Below, piece after piece: positions 1 to 7,621 of a stretch of DNA of 34,121 nucleotides. Below the pieces are notes generated by a model. It ran no database searches and had not been told where the DNA came from. It worked only from the letters and a program-made list of their open reading frames with translations. The position numbers and the translations under genes are program-made. Position 1 is the stretch's first letter. Every line of letters starts with the position of its first letter. Source of the stretch: Bryobacterales bacterium (GTDB lineage: Bacteria; Acidobacteriota; Terriglobia; Bryobacterales; Bryobacteraceae); contig JADZCI010000047.1 in NCBI GenBank assembly GCA_020851655.1, positions 1 through 34,121 of the forward strand, written 5' to 3'.

Positions 1-651
1 TCCTCCGAGCGCATCATCCGGCAGTTGGATCGAAGCGGCGTCCAGGACACTCAGGCGATCCTGCGCGAGTGCGCCGCCACGATCGCGCGCGAGGTTCAGT
101 CCGTCAAGACTCTGGTGGATGAGTTCTCGCGGTTTTCCCGCTTTCCCGCCGCGCAACCGGCTCCCGGCGATCTCAATGAAGTGGTCGAGGAGAGCCTCGC
201 GGTTTTCACCGGGCGTCTCGGCGGCATCCAGTTGCACCGGGATTTGGCGCCCGTACTGCCGCCCGTCCTGATCGACCGCGAGCAGTTCAAGCGCGTCATC
301 GTCAATTTGGTGGACAATGCGGCCGAAGCCATGCAGGAGGCGCCGCTGAAGCGCCTGTACGTAACGACGCAGGTCGCCGGCGGTGACTCGGTGGAACTGA
401 TCATTGCCGACACCGGCAGCGGATTCAGCGTGGAGGACAAGGAGAAACTCTTTTTGCCGTATTTTTCTACCAAGCAGCGCGGCACAGGATTGGGGCTGGC
501 CATCGCCAGCCACGTCGTCGCCGAGCATCGCGGGCACATTCGGGTTGAGGACAACCGCCCCACCGGCGCGCGCTTCATCATCGATCTGCCAGTGGCGGCA
601 TCGTCCGACGCCGTGGAAGGCGCCGTTCGTGAAGGAGCAACCCTCGCATGA
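1..651 (+). CDS. NtrY-like sensor histidine kinase, C-terminal part (5' end outside window)
   Basis: The reading frame is open from the first base, so this is the 3' end of a longer gene; 216 residues are visible. The order is the end of a dimerisation helix (SSERIIRQLD, then EFSRFSRFP), an N box (NLVDNAAEAM), a G1 box (DTGSGFS), an F box (LFLPYFSTK) and a G2 box (GTGLGLAIASHV). This is a complete HATPase_c domain. The opening helix resembles the stretch just after the phospho-accepting His in NtrY-type kinases; the His itself lies upstream of the window. It should phosphorylate the regulator encoded next, whose ATG overlaps this stop codon in an ATGA. Any membrane or sensing domains are off the edge, so the signal is unknown. 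Confidence 0.9.
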   Translation, partial: SSERIIRQLDRSGVQDTQAILRECAATIAREVQSVKTLVDEFSRFSRFPAAQPAPGDLNEVVEESLAVFTGRLGGIQLHRDLAPVLPPVLIDREQFKRVIVNLVDNAAEAMQEAPLKRLYVTTQVAGGDSVELIIADTGSGFSVEDKEKLFLPYFSTKQRGTGLGLAIASHVVAEHRGHIRVEDNRPTGARFIIDLPVAASSDAVEGAVREGATLA

Positions 652-2009
652 GGAAATCCAGCATCCTGGTGGTCGACGATGAACCGGGCATCCGGGAATC
701 TCTCTGTGGAGTCCTCGAAGATGAGGGCTACCAGGTGGACGCCGTCGAGACCGGTGAGGAATGCCTCGAAAAGGCTGGCGGCGGATACGATGTGGTCCTG
801 CTGGATGTCTGGCTGCCGGGCATCGACGGCTTGGAGGTGCTGAATCGCCTGGAGGCTGACGCCAACCCTGAGCGTCCCGTCGTCGTCATGATCTCCGGGC
901 ACGGCACCATCGAAACCGCGGTGCGCGCCACCAAGTTGGGAGCCTTCGATTTCCTCGAAAAACCGCTTACCATCGAGAAAGTCAGCGTGGTTGTGAAGAA
1001 CGCCCTGGGTCAGCGGCGCATGCAAGCGGAACTCCGCGCGCTCAAAGACGCCGGGCGGTCCCGCCATCAGATTATCGGCGAGAGCATTCCGATGAAGGCG
1101 CTGCGGCAGCAAATTGCCCTCATGGCCCGCACCAACGGCCGCGTCCTCATCTACGGCGAGAGCGGGACCGGCAAGGAACTTGTGGCGCATGCCATACACG
1201 ACAACAGCGCCCGCGCGGATCAACCCTTTGTCGAGGTGAACTGTGCCGCGATTCCCGAGGATCTCATCGAAAGCGAGTTGTTCGGACACAGGAAAGGTGG
1301 ATTGCCCGGCGCCGTCGAAGACAAGACAGGTAAGTTCGAGAAGGCCGACGGCGGCACGCTTTTCCTCGACGAAGTCGGCGATATGAGCCTCAGAACTCAG
1401 GCCAAGGTCATGCGCGTGCTCGACGAGCAGCGCTTTGAGCCGGTGGGCGCCTCCGAGTGGGTCCAGGTCAACGTCCGGGTCATTGCGGCCACCAACAAGA
1501 ATCTGGAAGAGGAAATCGAACGCGGCAACTTCCGCGAGGATCTGTTTTACCGCCTCAACGTGATCCCGTTCGCCGTGCCGCCTCTCCGCGAGCGCGTCGA
1601 GGACATACCGCAACTTGCGGACTACTTTCTGCGCGAGTTCACAACCGCCTACGGCCGCCGTCCAAAGGAATTGGCCAGCGAAGCCTGCCAGGTGTTGCTT
1701 GCTTATTCCTGGCCCGGCAATGTTCGGGAACTGCGAAACCTGATGGAGCGGCTTGTGATCATGTATCCCCAGACAAAAATCGAGGCCCGCCACATCCCCC
1801 TTCAGTCCGTTCGCAAGTCCGGTGACCGCCCGCTCGACCGCTTCGGCAGTTTGCAGGAGGTGCGGCAGGCAGCCGAGCGCGACTATATCGTGAAAAAGCT
1901 CGAGGAACTGAACCACAACGTCACGCGCACCGCGGAAGTGCTCGGGTTGGAGCGCAGCAACCTCTACAAGAAGATGCGCGCCCTAGGCATCGTTCCCCGC
2001 GAGGGCTAG
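648..2009 (+). CDS. NtrC-family response regulator with degenerate GAFTGA loop
   Basis: This 453-residue regulator has a receiver domain (acidic pair DD10-11, phospho-acceptor Asp53, Lys105), an AAA+ domain (Walker A GESGTGKE at 170-177, Walker B around TLFLDEVGD at 237-245) and a Fis-type helix-turn-helix at about 420-447. It overlaps the kinase gene by 4 bp (ATGA), which implies translational coupling and a cognate pair. The oddity is the sigma54-contact loop: where family members have GAFTGA, residues 217-222 read GGLPGA, so the key Thr is Pro. The ATPase motifs look intact. By analogy with NtrC/TyrR-type proteins lacking GAFTGA, it may act with the main sigma factor or as a repressor, or bind DNA without remodelling sigma54. 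It most resembles NtrC or NtrX, but the subfamily is not certain. Confidence 0.93.
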   Translation: MRKSSILVVDDEPGIRESLCGVLEDEGYQVDAVETGEECLEKAGGGYDVVLLDVWLPGIDGLEVLNRLEADANPERPVVVMISGHGTIETAVRATKLGAFDFLEKPLTIEKVSVVVKNALGQRRMQAELRALKDAGRSRHQIIGESIPMKALRQQIALMARTNGRVLIYGESGTGKELVAHAIHDNSARADQPFVEVNCAAIPEDLIESELFGHRKGGLPGAVEDKTGKFEKADGGTLFLDEVGDMSLRTQAKVMRVLDEQRFEPVGASEWVQVNVRVIAATNKNLEEEIERGNFREDLFYRLNVIPFAVPPLRERVEDIPQLADYFLREFTTAYGRRPKELASEACQVLLAYSWPGNVRELRNLMERLVIMYPQTKIEARHIPLQSVRKSGDRPLDRFGSLQEVRQAAERDYIVKKLEELNHNVTRTAEVLGLERSNLYKKMRALGIVPREG

Positions 2010-2395
2010 CGGAATTGCTCGTCCACCGCCATCCGGTATCCGTTGGCCAGGCGGTTGGTCTTGTTGGCGAGCGCGGCCACAGCCAGAACCTCGCTGAACT
2101 GCTCGTCCGTCATGCCCTTTTTCCGCGCGCCGGCCGTGTGTGAGTGGATGCAGTATTCGCAATTGTTGGTGACGCTCACGGCGATATAGATCATCTCTTT
2201 GGTGAGTGCGTCAAGCGCTCCCGGCGCCATCACCTGCTTGATTTCGTCCCAGACTTGTTTGAGAGTCGCCGGGTGATTGGCGAGCCCCTTCCAGAAGTTG
2301 TTGATCCAATCCACCTTTCGCGTAGCCATGATGTCGTCGTAGACCGCGCGGACTTCCGGAGAGGCGTCTTGGTATTCGATCAGTTTTCCAAACAT
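2006..2395 (-). CDS. AhpD/carboxymuconolactone decarboxylase-like protein
   Basis: This 129-residue, all-helical, cytoplasmic protein matches the CMD/AhpD fold. It carries the redox-active signature Glu67-x11-Cys79-x2-Cys82-x3-His86 (in the local sequence CEYCIHSH), as in AhpD-like alkylhydroperoxidases. The CxxC suggests a thiol peroxidase or disulfide-reductase role rather than true carboxymuconolactone decarboxylase activity. Its stop codon overlaps that of the regulator on the other strand, sharing the tetranucleotide CTAG at 2006-2009. It lies 46 bp downstream of the secreted aldolase gene on the same strand and may be cotranscribed with it. A purine-rich AGAGG sits almost against the ATG, so the start spacing is short, but the N-terminus fits the family. 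Confidence 0.85.
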   Translation of the reverse strand: MFGKLIEYQDASPEVRAVYDDIMATRKVDWINNFWKGLANHPATLKQVWDEIKQVMAPGALDALTKEMIYIAVSVTNNCEYCIHSHTAGARKKGMTDEQFSEVLAVAALANKTNRLANGYRMAVDEQFR

Positions 2396-2441
2396 ACCTC
2401 TACATATCGCTCAAAGACCGGCCGCATGGCGCGCGCCTGGC

Positions 2442-3293
2442 CTAACGGTCGCTGCCCTCAATCGCGGCGACTCCTTTCTTCGGACCGCTGGGATTGGCGC
2501 CGCCCAATTCAACCTTGGCGCCCGTCCGGATCAGCGAGGTTTCCGAGGGGCCCTGAAAAAAGGCATAGCCCGCGCGCGTTGACTTCCATGCGAGCGGACC
2601 CGCCAGCTTCTTGCCCGTCCTCTTGACGGCTTTCTCGATTTCCTGAACCAGCGCCTCGTACGGAGCGTCGCCCTGCTTGTAGCCCGAGAAACTTCCCAGG
2701 TCGGTGGCGGCGACAAACACCACGTCGACGCCGGGTGTCGAAGCGATCTCTTCGGCGATCTTGACTCCCGCCGGCGACTCGATCATGGCGACAATCATGA
2801 TGTTGTCGTTGGCGGTCTTGCGGTAATCCGGCCCCCAAATCGCCCCGTACTGGCCAGCCCCTTGGCTGCGTTTGCCCACCGGCGGATACTTGGCGAACTT
2901 CACCGCATTCCTCACCTTCTGAATGTCGTCCACCATCGGGATGATGATGCCGGCCGCGCCCAGGTCCGTGGCCTTCTGAATGTCGCCTTCGGTCGCATCG
3001 GGAACCCGGATGAACGGCATCGCCGCCGAACCCCTGCAAGCCATCACCATGTGCGCGACATCCTGATACGACATCGGGCTATGCTGCATCTCGATCCACA
3101 GGAAGTCGAACCCTGCGTTCGCCATCGCACAGTAGGTATCCGGATCGGGTATCTGAATCGTCCCACCCACCACTTGCTTACCCTGTTCGAGCTTCAGCTT
3201 GACCGTGTTGAAGATTCGCGGACCCGTGGTCTGCTGCGCGAATCCGGACAATCCGAAGGTAAGCAATGAAGTAAAGACAACGAGTTTCCGCAT
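2442..3293 (-). CDS. Exported HpcH/HpaI-type aldolase (class II pyruvate aldolase fold)
   Basis: This 283-residue protein has a clear Sec signal peptide at 1-20 (hydrophobic core FTSLLTFGLSGFAQ), followed by an HpcH/HpaI TIM-barrel domain. The family's active-site residues appear to be kept: the base His71 in EMQHSP, Arg96 in FIRVP, and the metal ligands Glu172 (MIESPAG) and Asp198 (AATDLGS). Characterised homologues (HpcH/HpaI, GarL, RhmA) cleave hydroxy-ketoacids in the cytoplasm, so a signal peptide is unusual and implies periplasmic work. AGAGGA is placed 7 nt before the ATG. It is divergent to a TonB-dependent receptor gene and upstream of the AhpD-like gene. The substrate is unknown. 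Confidence 0.85.
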   Translation of the reverse strand: MRKLVVFTSLLTFGLSGFAQQTTGPRIFNTVKLKLEQGKQVVGGTIQIPDPDTYCAMANAGFDFLWIEMQHSPMSYQDVAHMVMACRGSAAMPFIRVPDATEGDIQKATDLGAAGIIIPMVDDIQKVRNAVKFAKYPPVGKRSQGAGQYGAIWGPDYRKTANDNIMIVAMIESPAGVKIAEEIASTPGVDVVFVAATDLGSFSGYKQGDAPYEALVQEIEKAVKRTGKKLAGPLAWKSTRAGYAFFQGPSETSLIRTGAKVELGGANPSGPKKGVAAIEGSDR

Positions 3294-3401
3294 CGATTAA
3301 TCCTCTTCCGGCCTGAACATTCTACGGCCTCGAACTTTTGTATCACGTCGCACGCGGCAAATCGACGGCGCGACTAAGATCAGCGTTGCCCCAAGACTCC
3401 T

Positions 3402-3421
3402 GTTTACAGCCCGTTGTAAAC
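3402..3421. promoter_or_regulatory. Perfect 7-bp dyad upstream of the TonB-dependent receptor gene
   Basis: GTTTACA and TGTAAAC are perfect inverted repeats separated by GCCCGT. They lie in the 188-bp divergent gap between the secreted aldolase and the TonB-dependent receptor, 60 bp before the receptor ATG. The position fits an operator for one or both genes, or a short hairpin in the receptor leader. No promoter hexamers were assigned with confidence. Confidence 0.4.
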
Positions 3422-3481
3422 TATTTCCACAGGTTGGAAACATCCACGGGTTCGTCTGTGGGCTCTCAGGAGGTCTGAGCG

Positions 3482-6400
3482 ATGGTCCATCGTATATTCT
3501 TGCTGCTTCTCGCGGCTTCAGCCGCATGGGGCCAGTTCGACACCGCCACGGTTTTGGGCACGGTACGCGACAAGTCGGGCGCGATGGTGCCCGGCGCCAA
3601 GGTAACTCTGACAAACCTGGAAACCAACATCGCGGCATCGAAGGAATCCGACGGGAACGGTAGCTTCGAGTTCTTTCAGGTCCGCGTGGGGCGGTACAGC
3701 CTCAGCGCCACCAAGGCCGGATTTTCGATCGCGGTGGCGCCACAGTTCGACGTCAGCGTCGGCTCACGGCAGCGGGTTGACCTCGACCTGTCGGTGGGGC
3801 AACTTTCGGAGACGGTCAACGTCGAGGGTGCGGTCGTGCTGGTCGAGTCGGATTCCAGCCAGCGTGGGCAGGTCATCAAGCAACAGGCCATCGTCGAGTT
3901 GCCTCTGAACGGACGGCAGTATTCACAACTAATACTGCTGGCAACCGGTGTCCGCCCGTCGCCGATTTCGACCGGCGGCTTCACAAACCGTGAAGGCTCG
4001 GTGAATGTCAACGGGCTGCGCTCGACGTTTAACAACTTCCTCCTCGACGGTCTCGACAACAACGCCTATGGCACGTCGAATCAGGGCTTCTCAAACCAGG
4101 TGATGCAGCCGCCACCGGATGCCGTGCAGGAATTCCAAGTCGTGACCAACAACCTCAGCGCCGAGTACGGGCGAGCCGGCGGAGCCACCATCAACGTGGC
4201 GTACAAGAGCGGCGCCAACCGGCTCAGCGGCTCGATCTGGTACTTCAACCGGAACCGGCAATTCAACGCCATGGACTACTTCCGTCCGCGAGATGGAAAG
4301 AAGCCCGCGTTCAACCGCAATCAGTTCGGCTTTACGGCCGGAGGACCGATTATCAAGAACCGCACGTTTTTCTTCGCCGACTACGAAGGCGGCCGGCAGG
4401 TCAGCCGTGTGCTCGACTTCTCCAATCTGCCGACGCTGCGCGACCGGCAGGCGATTTTCGATTTCCCGGTGCAGGATCCGGTCCGGGGCGGCATCTATCC
4501 CGCCAACGTTCCGCTCCCAGCCAGCGTGCAAAGTCCGTTTGCGCGCAAAGTGCTGAATGACCTCCCGGCGCCGTTCGCTTCCAATACGCGCGCCAGCAAC
4601 TTCTACATGGCCCGCCGCTTTCAGGATTTCAACGACAAGTACAGCGTCAAGTTCGACCACCGGTTCACGGACAAGGTCAACGCCTTCGTTCGTGCCGGCC
4701 AGCGGAAGGTGAACATCTTCGAAGAACCTGGCATCCCAGGACCTTCGGGTGGCGGAGGCAACGGCTACACGGACGTGCTCAACCAGCAGATCTCGAGCGC
4801 CGTGACCTATGCCGCTGGCGCGCGCGACCTGCTCGAGTTCCGGTTCGGCGTGTCGCGCACGCGCGCCGGCAAGCAGCCGCCGGGGTTGGGCGGCAACACG
4901 ATGGAATCGGTCTATGGCATCACCGGACTGCCCAGCGATCCGCGTGTCGCCGGCGGACTCACCACACAGTCCTTCAACGGCATCACGGAACTGGGAAAAC
5001 AGGCGACCAACCCGCAATGGCAATGGCCCACCGCGTGGAACCCCAAGGTGAACTACTCGCGTTTTTTTGGCCGCCATTCCATCAAGGCCGGATACGAGTA
5101 CCAGCGCATTCACACCGAAGTGCAGGACGTGAACCCGCTGTACGGCCGGGACACCTACCAAGGCGCCTTTTCGCGGCCGTCCGGCGGGACGGGCGACACC
5201 GGAACGTACTCCATCGCCGATTTCTGGTTCGGCGCCCGGAATACCTACGCGTTGACGACACTCCTCATCGCGCAATACCGGCAGGTCCTGAACTTCGGCT
5301 ACGTGCAGGACGACTGGAAGGTCACCGATCAATTGACCCTGAATCTTGGCGTCCGCTACGAGTACGCGACCCCGCAATGGGAGGCCACCAACACGCTATC
5401 GAACTTCGATCCCGTGGCGCTCAAAATGGTGCCGGCAAAAGACGGGGGCATCTACGAGCGGGCGCTGATCCGGCCCGATCGCAACAATTGGGCGCCCCGA
5501 ATCGGGCTCGCGTACGCAGCCACGCCCAAAACGGTGATCCGCGCGGGATTCGGCTCCAATTACGTTCATTTCAACCGGGCCGGCGGCGGCAACCTGCTGG
5601 CGATTAACGGGCCACAGGTGGTCAACGCGTTGTTGACGCAGTCGCCCGGCGCATCGTTCCGAACCACGGACCAGGGCTATCCGCCGGGATTCACAGACAG
5701 CAGCACGTTCAATCCCCTGCGGGCTAACGTCACCTACATGCCGGCCGACACCCGCACCACCTACCTGATGAGCTGGTTCTTCTCGGTGCAGCGCGAAATA
5801 GCCCGCAACACGCTGATCGACATCGCCTATGTCGGCAATCGCGCCAACAAGGTGCTGCTGTTTGCCGACTACAACCAGGCGTTTCCCAACACCAACGGTT
5901 CGACGATTCCGCTTCAAGCCCGCCGCCCGATCGCCACGTTCAGCGACATCACATATGCCACCAATAGCGGCTTTTCCACGTTCCACAGCTTGCAGGCGCG
6001 CTTCGAACGCCGCTTCCAGAACGGCCTGTTTTTCCTGAACTCTTTCACGTGGGGCAAAGCGATGGACTCGACGGCGGGCGCGTTGGAGGGAATCAACGGC
6101 GCGGGTTCGTCGGTTCAGGATTTCCGGAACTTCGCCGCCGAGAAGGGTCCGAGCGCTTACGACCAGAAGTTCACCAACACGAGCAGCATCCTCTGGAGCA
6201 TTCCGTTTGGCAAAGGCCGCCAGTTCGGCTCTTCCATGAACCCGTTTGCCGACGCGATCGCCGGCGGATGGCAGGTCGGCGCCATCAGCAACGCCTTTAC
6301 TGGCGGACGGATCAACATGACCCATCAGCTTGCCGGAAACTTCGCTGTGTCAGGCATTGCCCAGGACTGGCGCGGCCGCCCATGGTTCCGCCCCAACGTG

Positions 6401-6751
6401 ACCGGCGACCCTGTGCTGCCGGAAACCGGCCGCATCAACGAGCGCTATCTCAATCCGGCCACCGTGTCCCTGCCCGTGGCTACGGGACCCAATGGCAACA
6501 AACCGTTCGGCAACGCCGGCCGCAACCTGATCACCATGCCCGCCTTCTATCAGCTCGACTTTTCGGTGCTGAAGGATATCAACCTGGGCCTGGAGACGGC
6601 AAAACTGCAGTTCCGCGGCGAGTTCTTCAATGTGTTCAATATCACCAACTACCGCACCCTGGATTCAAACCGGGGCAGCGCCAGCTACGGTATCTTCAAC
6701 GCGGCCTTCGACAAGCGGCAGGTGCAACTCGGGCTTCGCCTGGTGTTCTAA
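3482..6751 (+). CDS. Oar-like TonB-dependent outer-membrane receptor with N-terminal carboxypeptidase-regulatory-like domain
   Basis: This 1089-residue outer-membrane protein starts with a signal peptide at 1-18 (LLLLAASAAWGQ). A carboxypeptidase-regulatory-like beta-sandwich at about 20-100 follows (starting ATVLGTVRDKSGAMVPGA), then a plug domain at about 115-250 (LPLNGRQYSQL, VNVNGLRSTFNNFLLDG) and a long beta-barrel. It ends in Phe (QLGLRLVF), as beta-barrel proteins inserted by the BAM machinery do. Aromatic Asn/Tyr/Phe-rich strands continue throughout. AGGAGG about 7 nt upstream supports the ATG. Proteins of this type are greatly expanded in Acidobacteriota and are thought to take up large organic substrates with TonB/ExbBD energy. 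The ligand cannot be read from sequence. It stands alone on its strand; the divergent aldolase may act on what it imports, but that is speculation. Confidence 0.93.
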   Translation: MVHRIFLLLLAASAAWGQFDTATVLGTVRDKSGAMVPGAKVTLTNLETNIAASKESDGNGSFEFFQVRVGRYSLSATKAGFSIAVAPQFDVSVGSRQRVDLDLSVGQLSETVNVEGAVVLVESDSSQRGQVIKQQAIVELPLNGRQYSQLILLATGVRPSPISTGGFTNREGSVNVNGLRSTFNNFLLDGLDNNAYGTSNQGFSNQVMQPPPDAVQEFQVVTNNLSAEYGRAGGATINVAYKSGANRLSGSIWYFNRNRQFNAMDYFRPRDGKKPAFNRNQFGFTAGGPIIKNRTFFFADYEGGRQVSRVLDFSNLPTLRDRQAIFDFPVQDPVRGGIYPANVPLPASVQSPFARKVLNDLPAPFASNTRASNFYMARRFQDFNDKYSVKFDHRFTDKVNAFVRAGQRKVNIFEEPGIPGPSGGGGNGYTDVLNQQISSAVTYAAGARDLLEFRFGVSRTRAGKQPPGLGGNTMESVYGITGLPSDPRVAGGLTTQSFNGITELGKQATNPQWQWPTAWNPKVNYSRFFGRHSIKAGYEYQRIHTEVQDVNPLYGRDTYQGAFSRPSGGTGDTGTYSIADFWFGARNTYALTTLLIAQYRQVLNFGYVQDDWKVTDQLTLNLGVRYEYATPQWEATNTLSNFDPVALKMVPAKDGGIYERALIRPDRNNWAPRIGLAYAATPKTVIRAGFGSNYVHFNRAGGGNLLAINGPQVVNALLTQSPGASFRTTDQGYPPGFTDSSTFNPLRANVTYMPADTRTTYLMSWFFSVQREIARNTLIDIAYVGNRANKVLLFADYNQAFPNTNGSTIPLQARRPIATFSDITYATNSGFSTFHSLQARFERRFQNGLFFLNSFTWGKAMDSTAGALEGINGAGSSVQDFRNFAAEKGPSAYDQKFTNTSSILWSIPFGKGRQFGSSMNPFADAIAGGWQVGAISNAFTGGRINMTHQLAGNFAVSGIAQDWRGRPWFRPNVTGDPVLPETGRINERYLNPATVSLPVATGPNGNKPFGNAGRNLITMPAFYQLDFSVLKDINLGLETAKLQFRGEFFNVFNITNYRTLDSNRGSASYGIFNAAFDKRQVQLGLRLVF

Positions 6752-6768
6752 GACTGCGCCCCCGCGGC

Positions 6769-7590
6769 TCAGTACTTCTCAGGGATGAAGTTCCGCCCTT
6801 TCAGCGAGGCGCGGTCGTCGTAGGCGCCCTTCTTGGACCGGTCCGGAAGCTTCACCTTCTCACGCTTCAGCTTTTCGTATGGCGCCTGGGAGAGCAGGTG
6901 CGCAATACAGTTGAGCCGGGCCCGTTTCTTGTCGTCTGACAGGACGATGCTCCACGGAGCGTGTTTGGTGTCGGTCTTCTTCAGCATCAGGTCGCGCGCC
7001 TGGGAGTAGTCGTACCAGCGGGCTCGCGAAGGCAAATCCATCGGGCTCAATTTCCACTGGCGAAGCGGATCCTCGATTCTCGCCTTGAACCGGCGCTCCT
7101 GCTCGGCGTTGCTCACTTCGAGCCAGTACTTCACCAGGATGATTCCGCTTTCGACCATAAAGCGTTCGACCAGGGGACACAGTTCCAGGAACCGGTCGCG
7201 CTGTTTCTCGTTGCAGAATCCCATGACATACTCGACTCCGGCGCGGTTGTACCAGCTCCGGTCAAAGATGACGATTTCCCCGGCGGCCGGAAAGTGCTGC
7301 ATGTACCGCTGAAGATACAACTGGGACTTTTCGCGTTCGGTCGGCGCTGGGAGCGCGATCACTCGAAACACCCGCGGGCTCACCCTCTCGGTGATCGCCT
7401 TAATGACGCCGCCTTTGCCCGCGCCGTCCCGCCCTTCGAACAGGACGATCATACGGAGTCCCTTCGCCTTGACCCACTCCTGTAGCGTGCACAGTTCTGC
7501 CTGCAGCCGCCGGAGTTCTTTGAGGTAGGTCTTGTTGTCGAGTTTGTCCTTACCGCCGGAACCCGTCTCACCGGACTTCTGATTCTTCAT
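6769..7590 (-). CDS. ppk2: Polyphosphate kinase 2 (PPK2)
   Basis: This 273-residue protein (from the ATG) matches PPK2 along its length. It has a P-loop GRDGAGKG at about 53-60, a lid/Arg region starting LPAPTEREKSQLYLQRYMQH, a Walker B-like FDRSWYNR at about 109-116 followed by GVEYVMGFC, and the C-terminal signature QWKLSPMDL with DDKKRARLNCIAHLL. The motifs are closest to class I PPK2 enzymes, which transfer phosphate between polyphosphate and nucleoside diphosphates in the cytoplasm. The preferred nucleotide cannot be predicted. A GTG 9 bp upstream also fits the frame, but AAGGGTGAG is correctly spaced for the ATG. It is the last gene of a minus-strand group with the secreted repeat protein, about 30 bp downstream of it. 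Confidence 0.93.
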   Translation of the reverse strand: MKNQKSGETGSGGKDKLDNKTYLKELRRLQAELCTLQEWVKAKGLRMIVLFEGRDGAGKGGVIKAITERVSPRVFRVIALPAPTEREKSQLYLQRYMQHFPAAGEIVIFDRSWYNRAGVEYVMGFCNEKQRDRFLELCPLVERFMVESGIILVKYWLEVSNAEQERRFKARIEDPLRQWKLSPMDLPSRARWYDYSQARDLMLKKTDTKHAPWSIVLSDDKKRARLNCIAHLLSQAPYEKLKREKVKLPDRSKKGAYDDRASLKGRNFIPEKY

Positions 7591-7621
7591 TGCTCTCACC
7601 CTTCATCTGACCTGCGCGCGC

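Noticed and set aside
96..1916. Long minus-strand open frame of 606 codons
   Set aside because: It is antisense to the sensor kinase and NtrC-family regulator, both of which show complete domain motifs. Long antisense frames are common in GC-rich genes, and this one has no recognisable motif.
4091..5377. Minus-strand open frame of 428 codons
   Set aside because: Antisense to the TonB-dependent receptor. It is Arg/Gly/Val/His-rich without domain features, typical of a codon-bias shadow.
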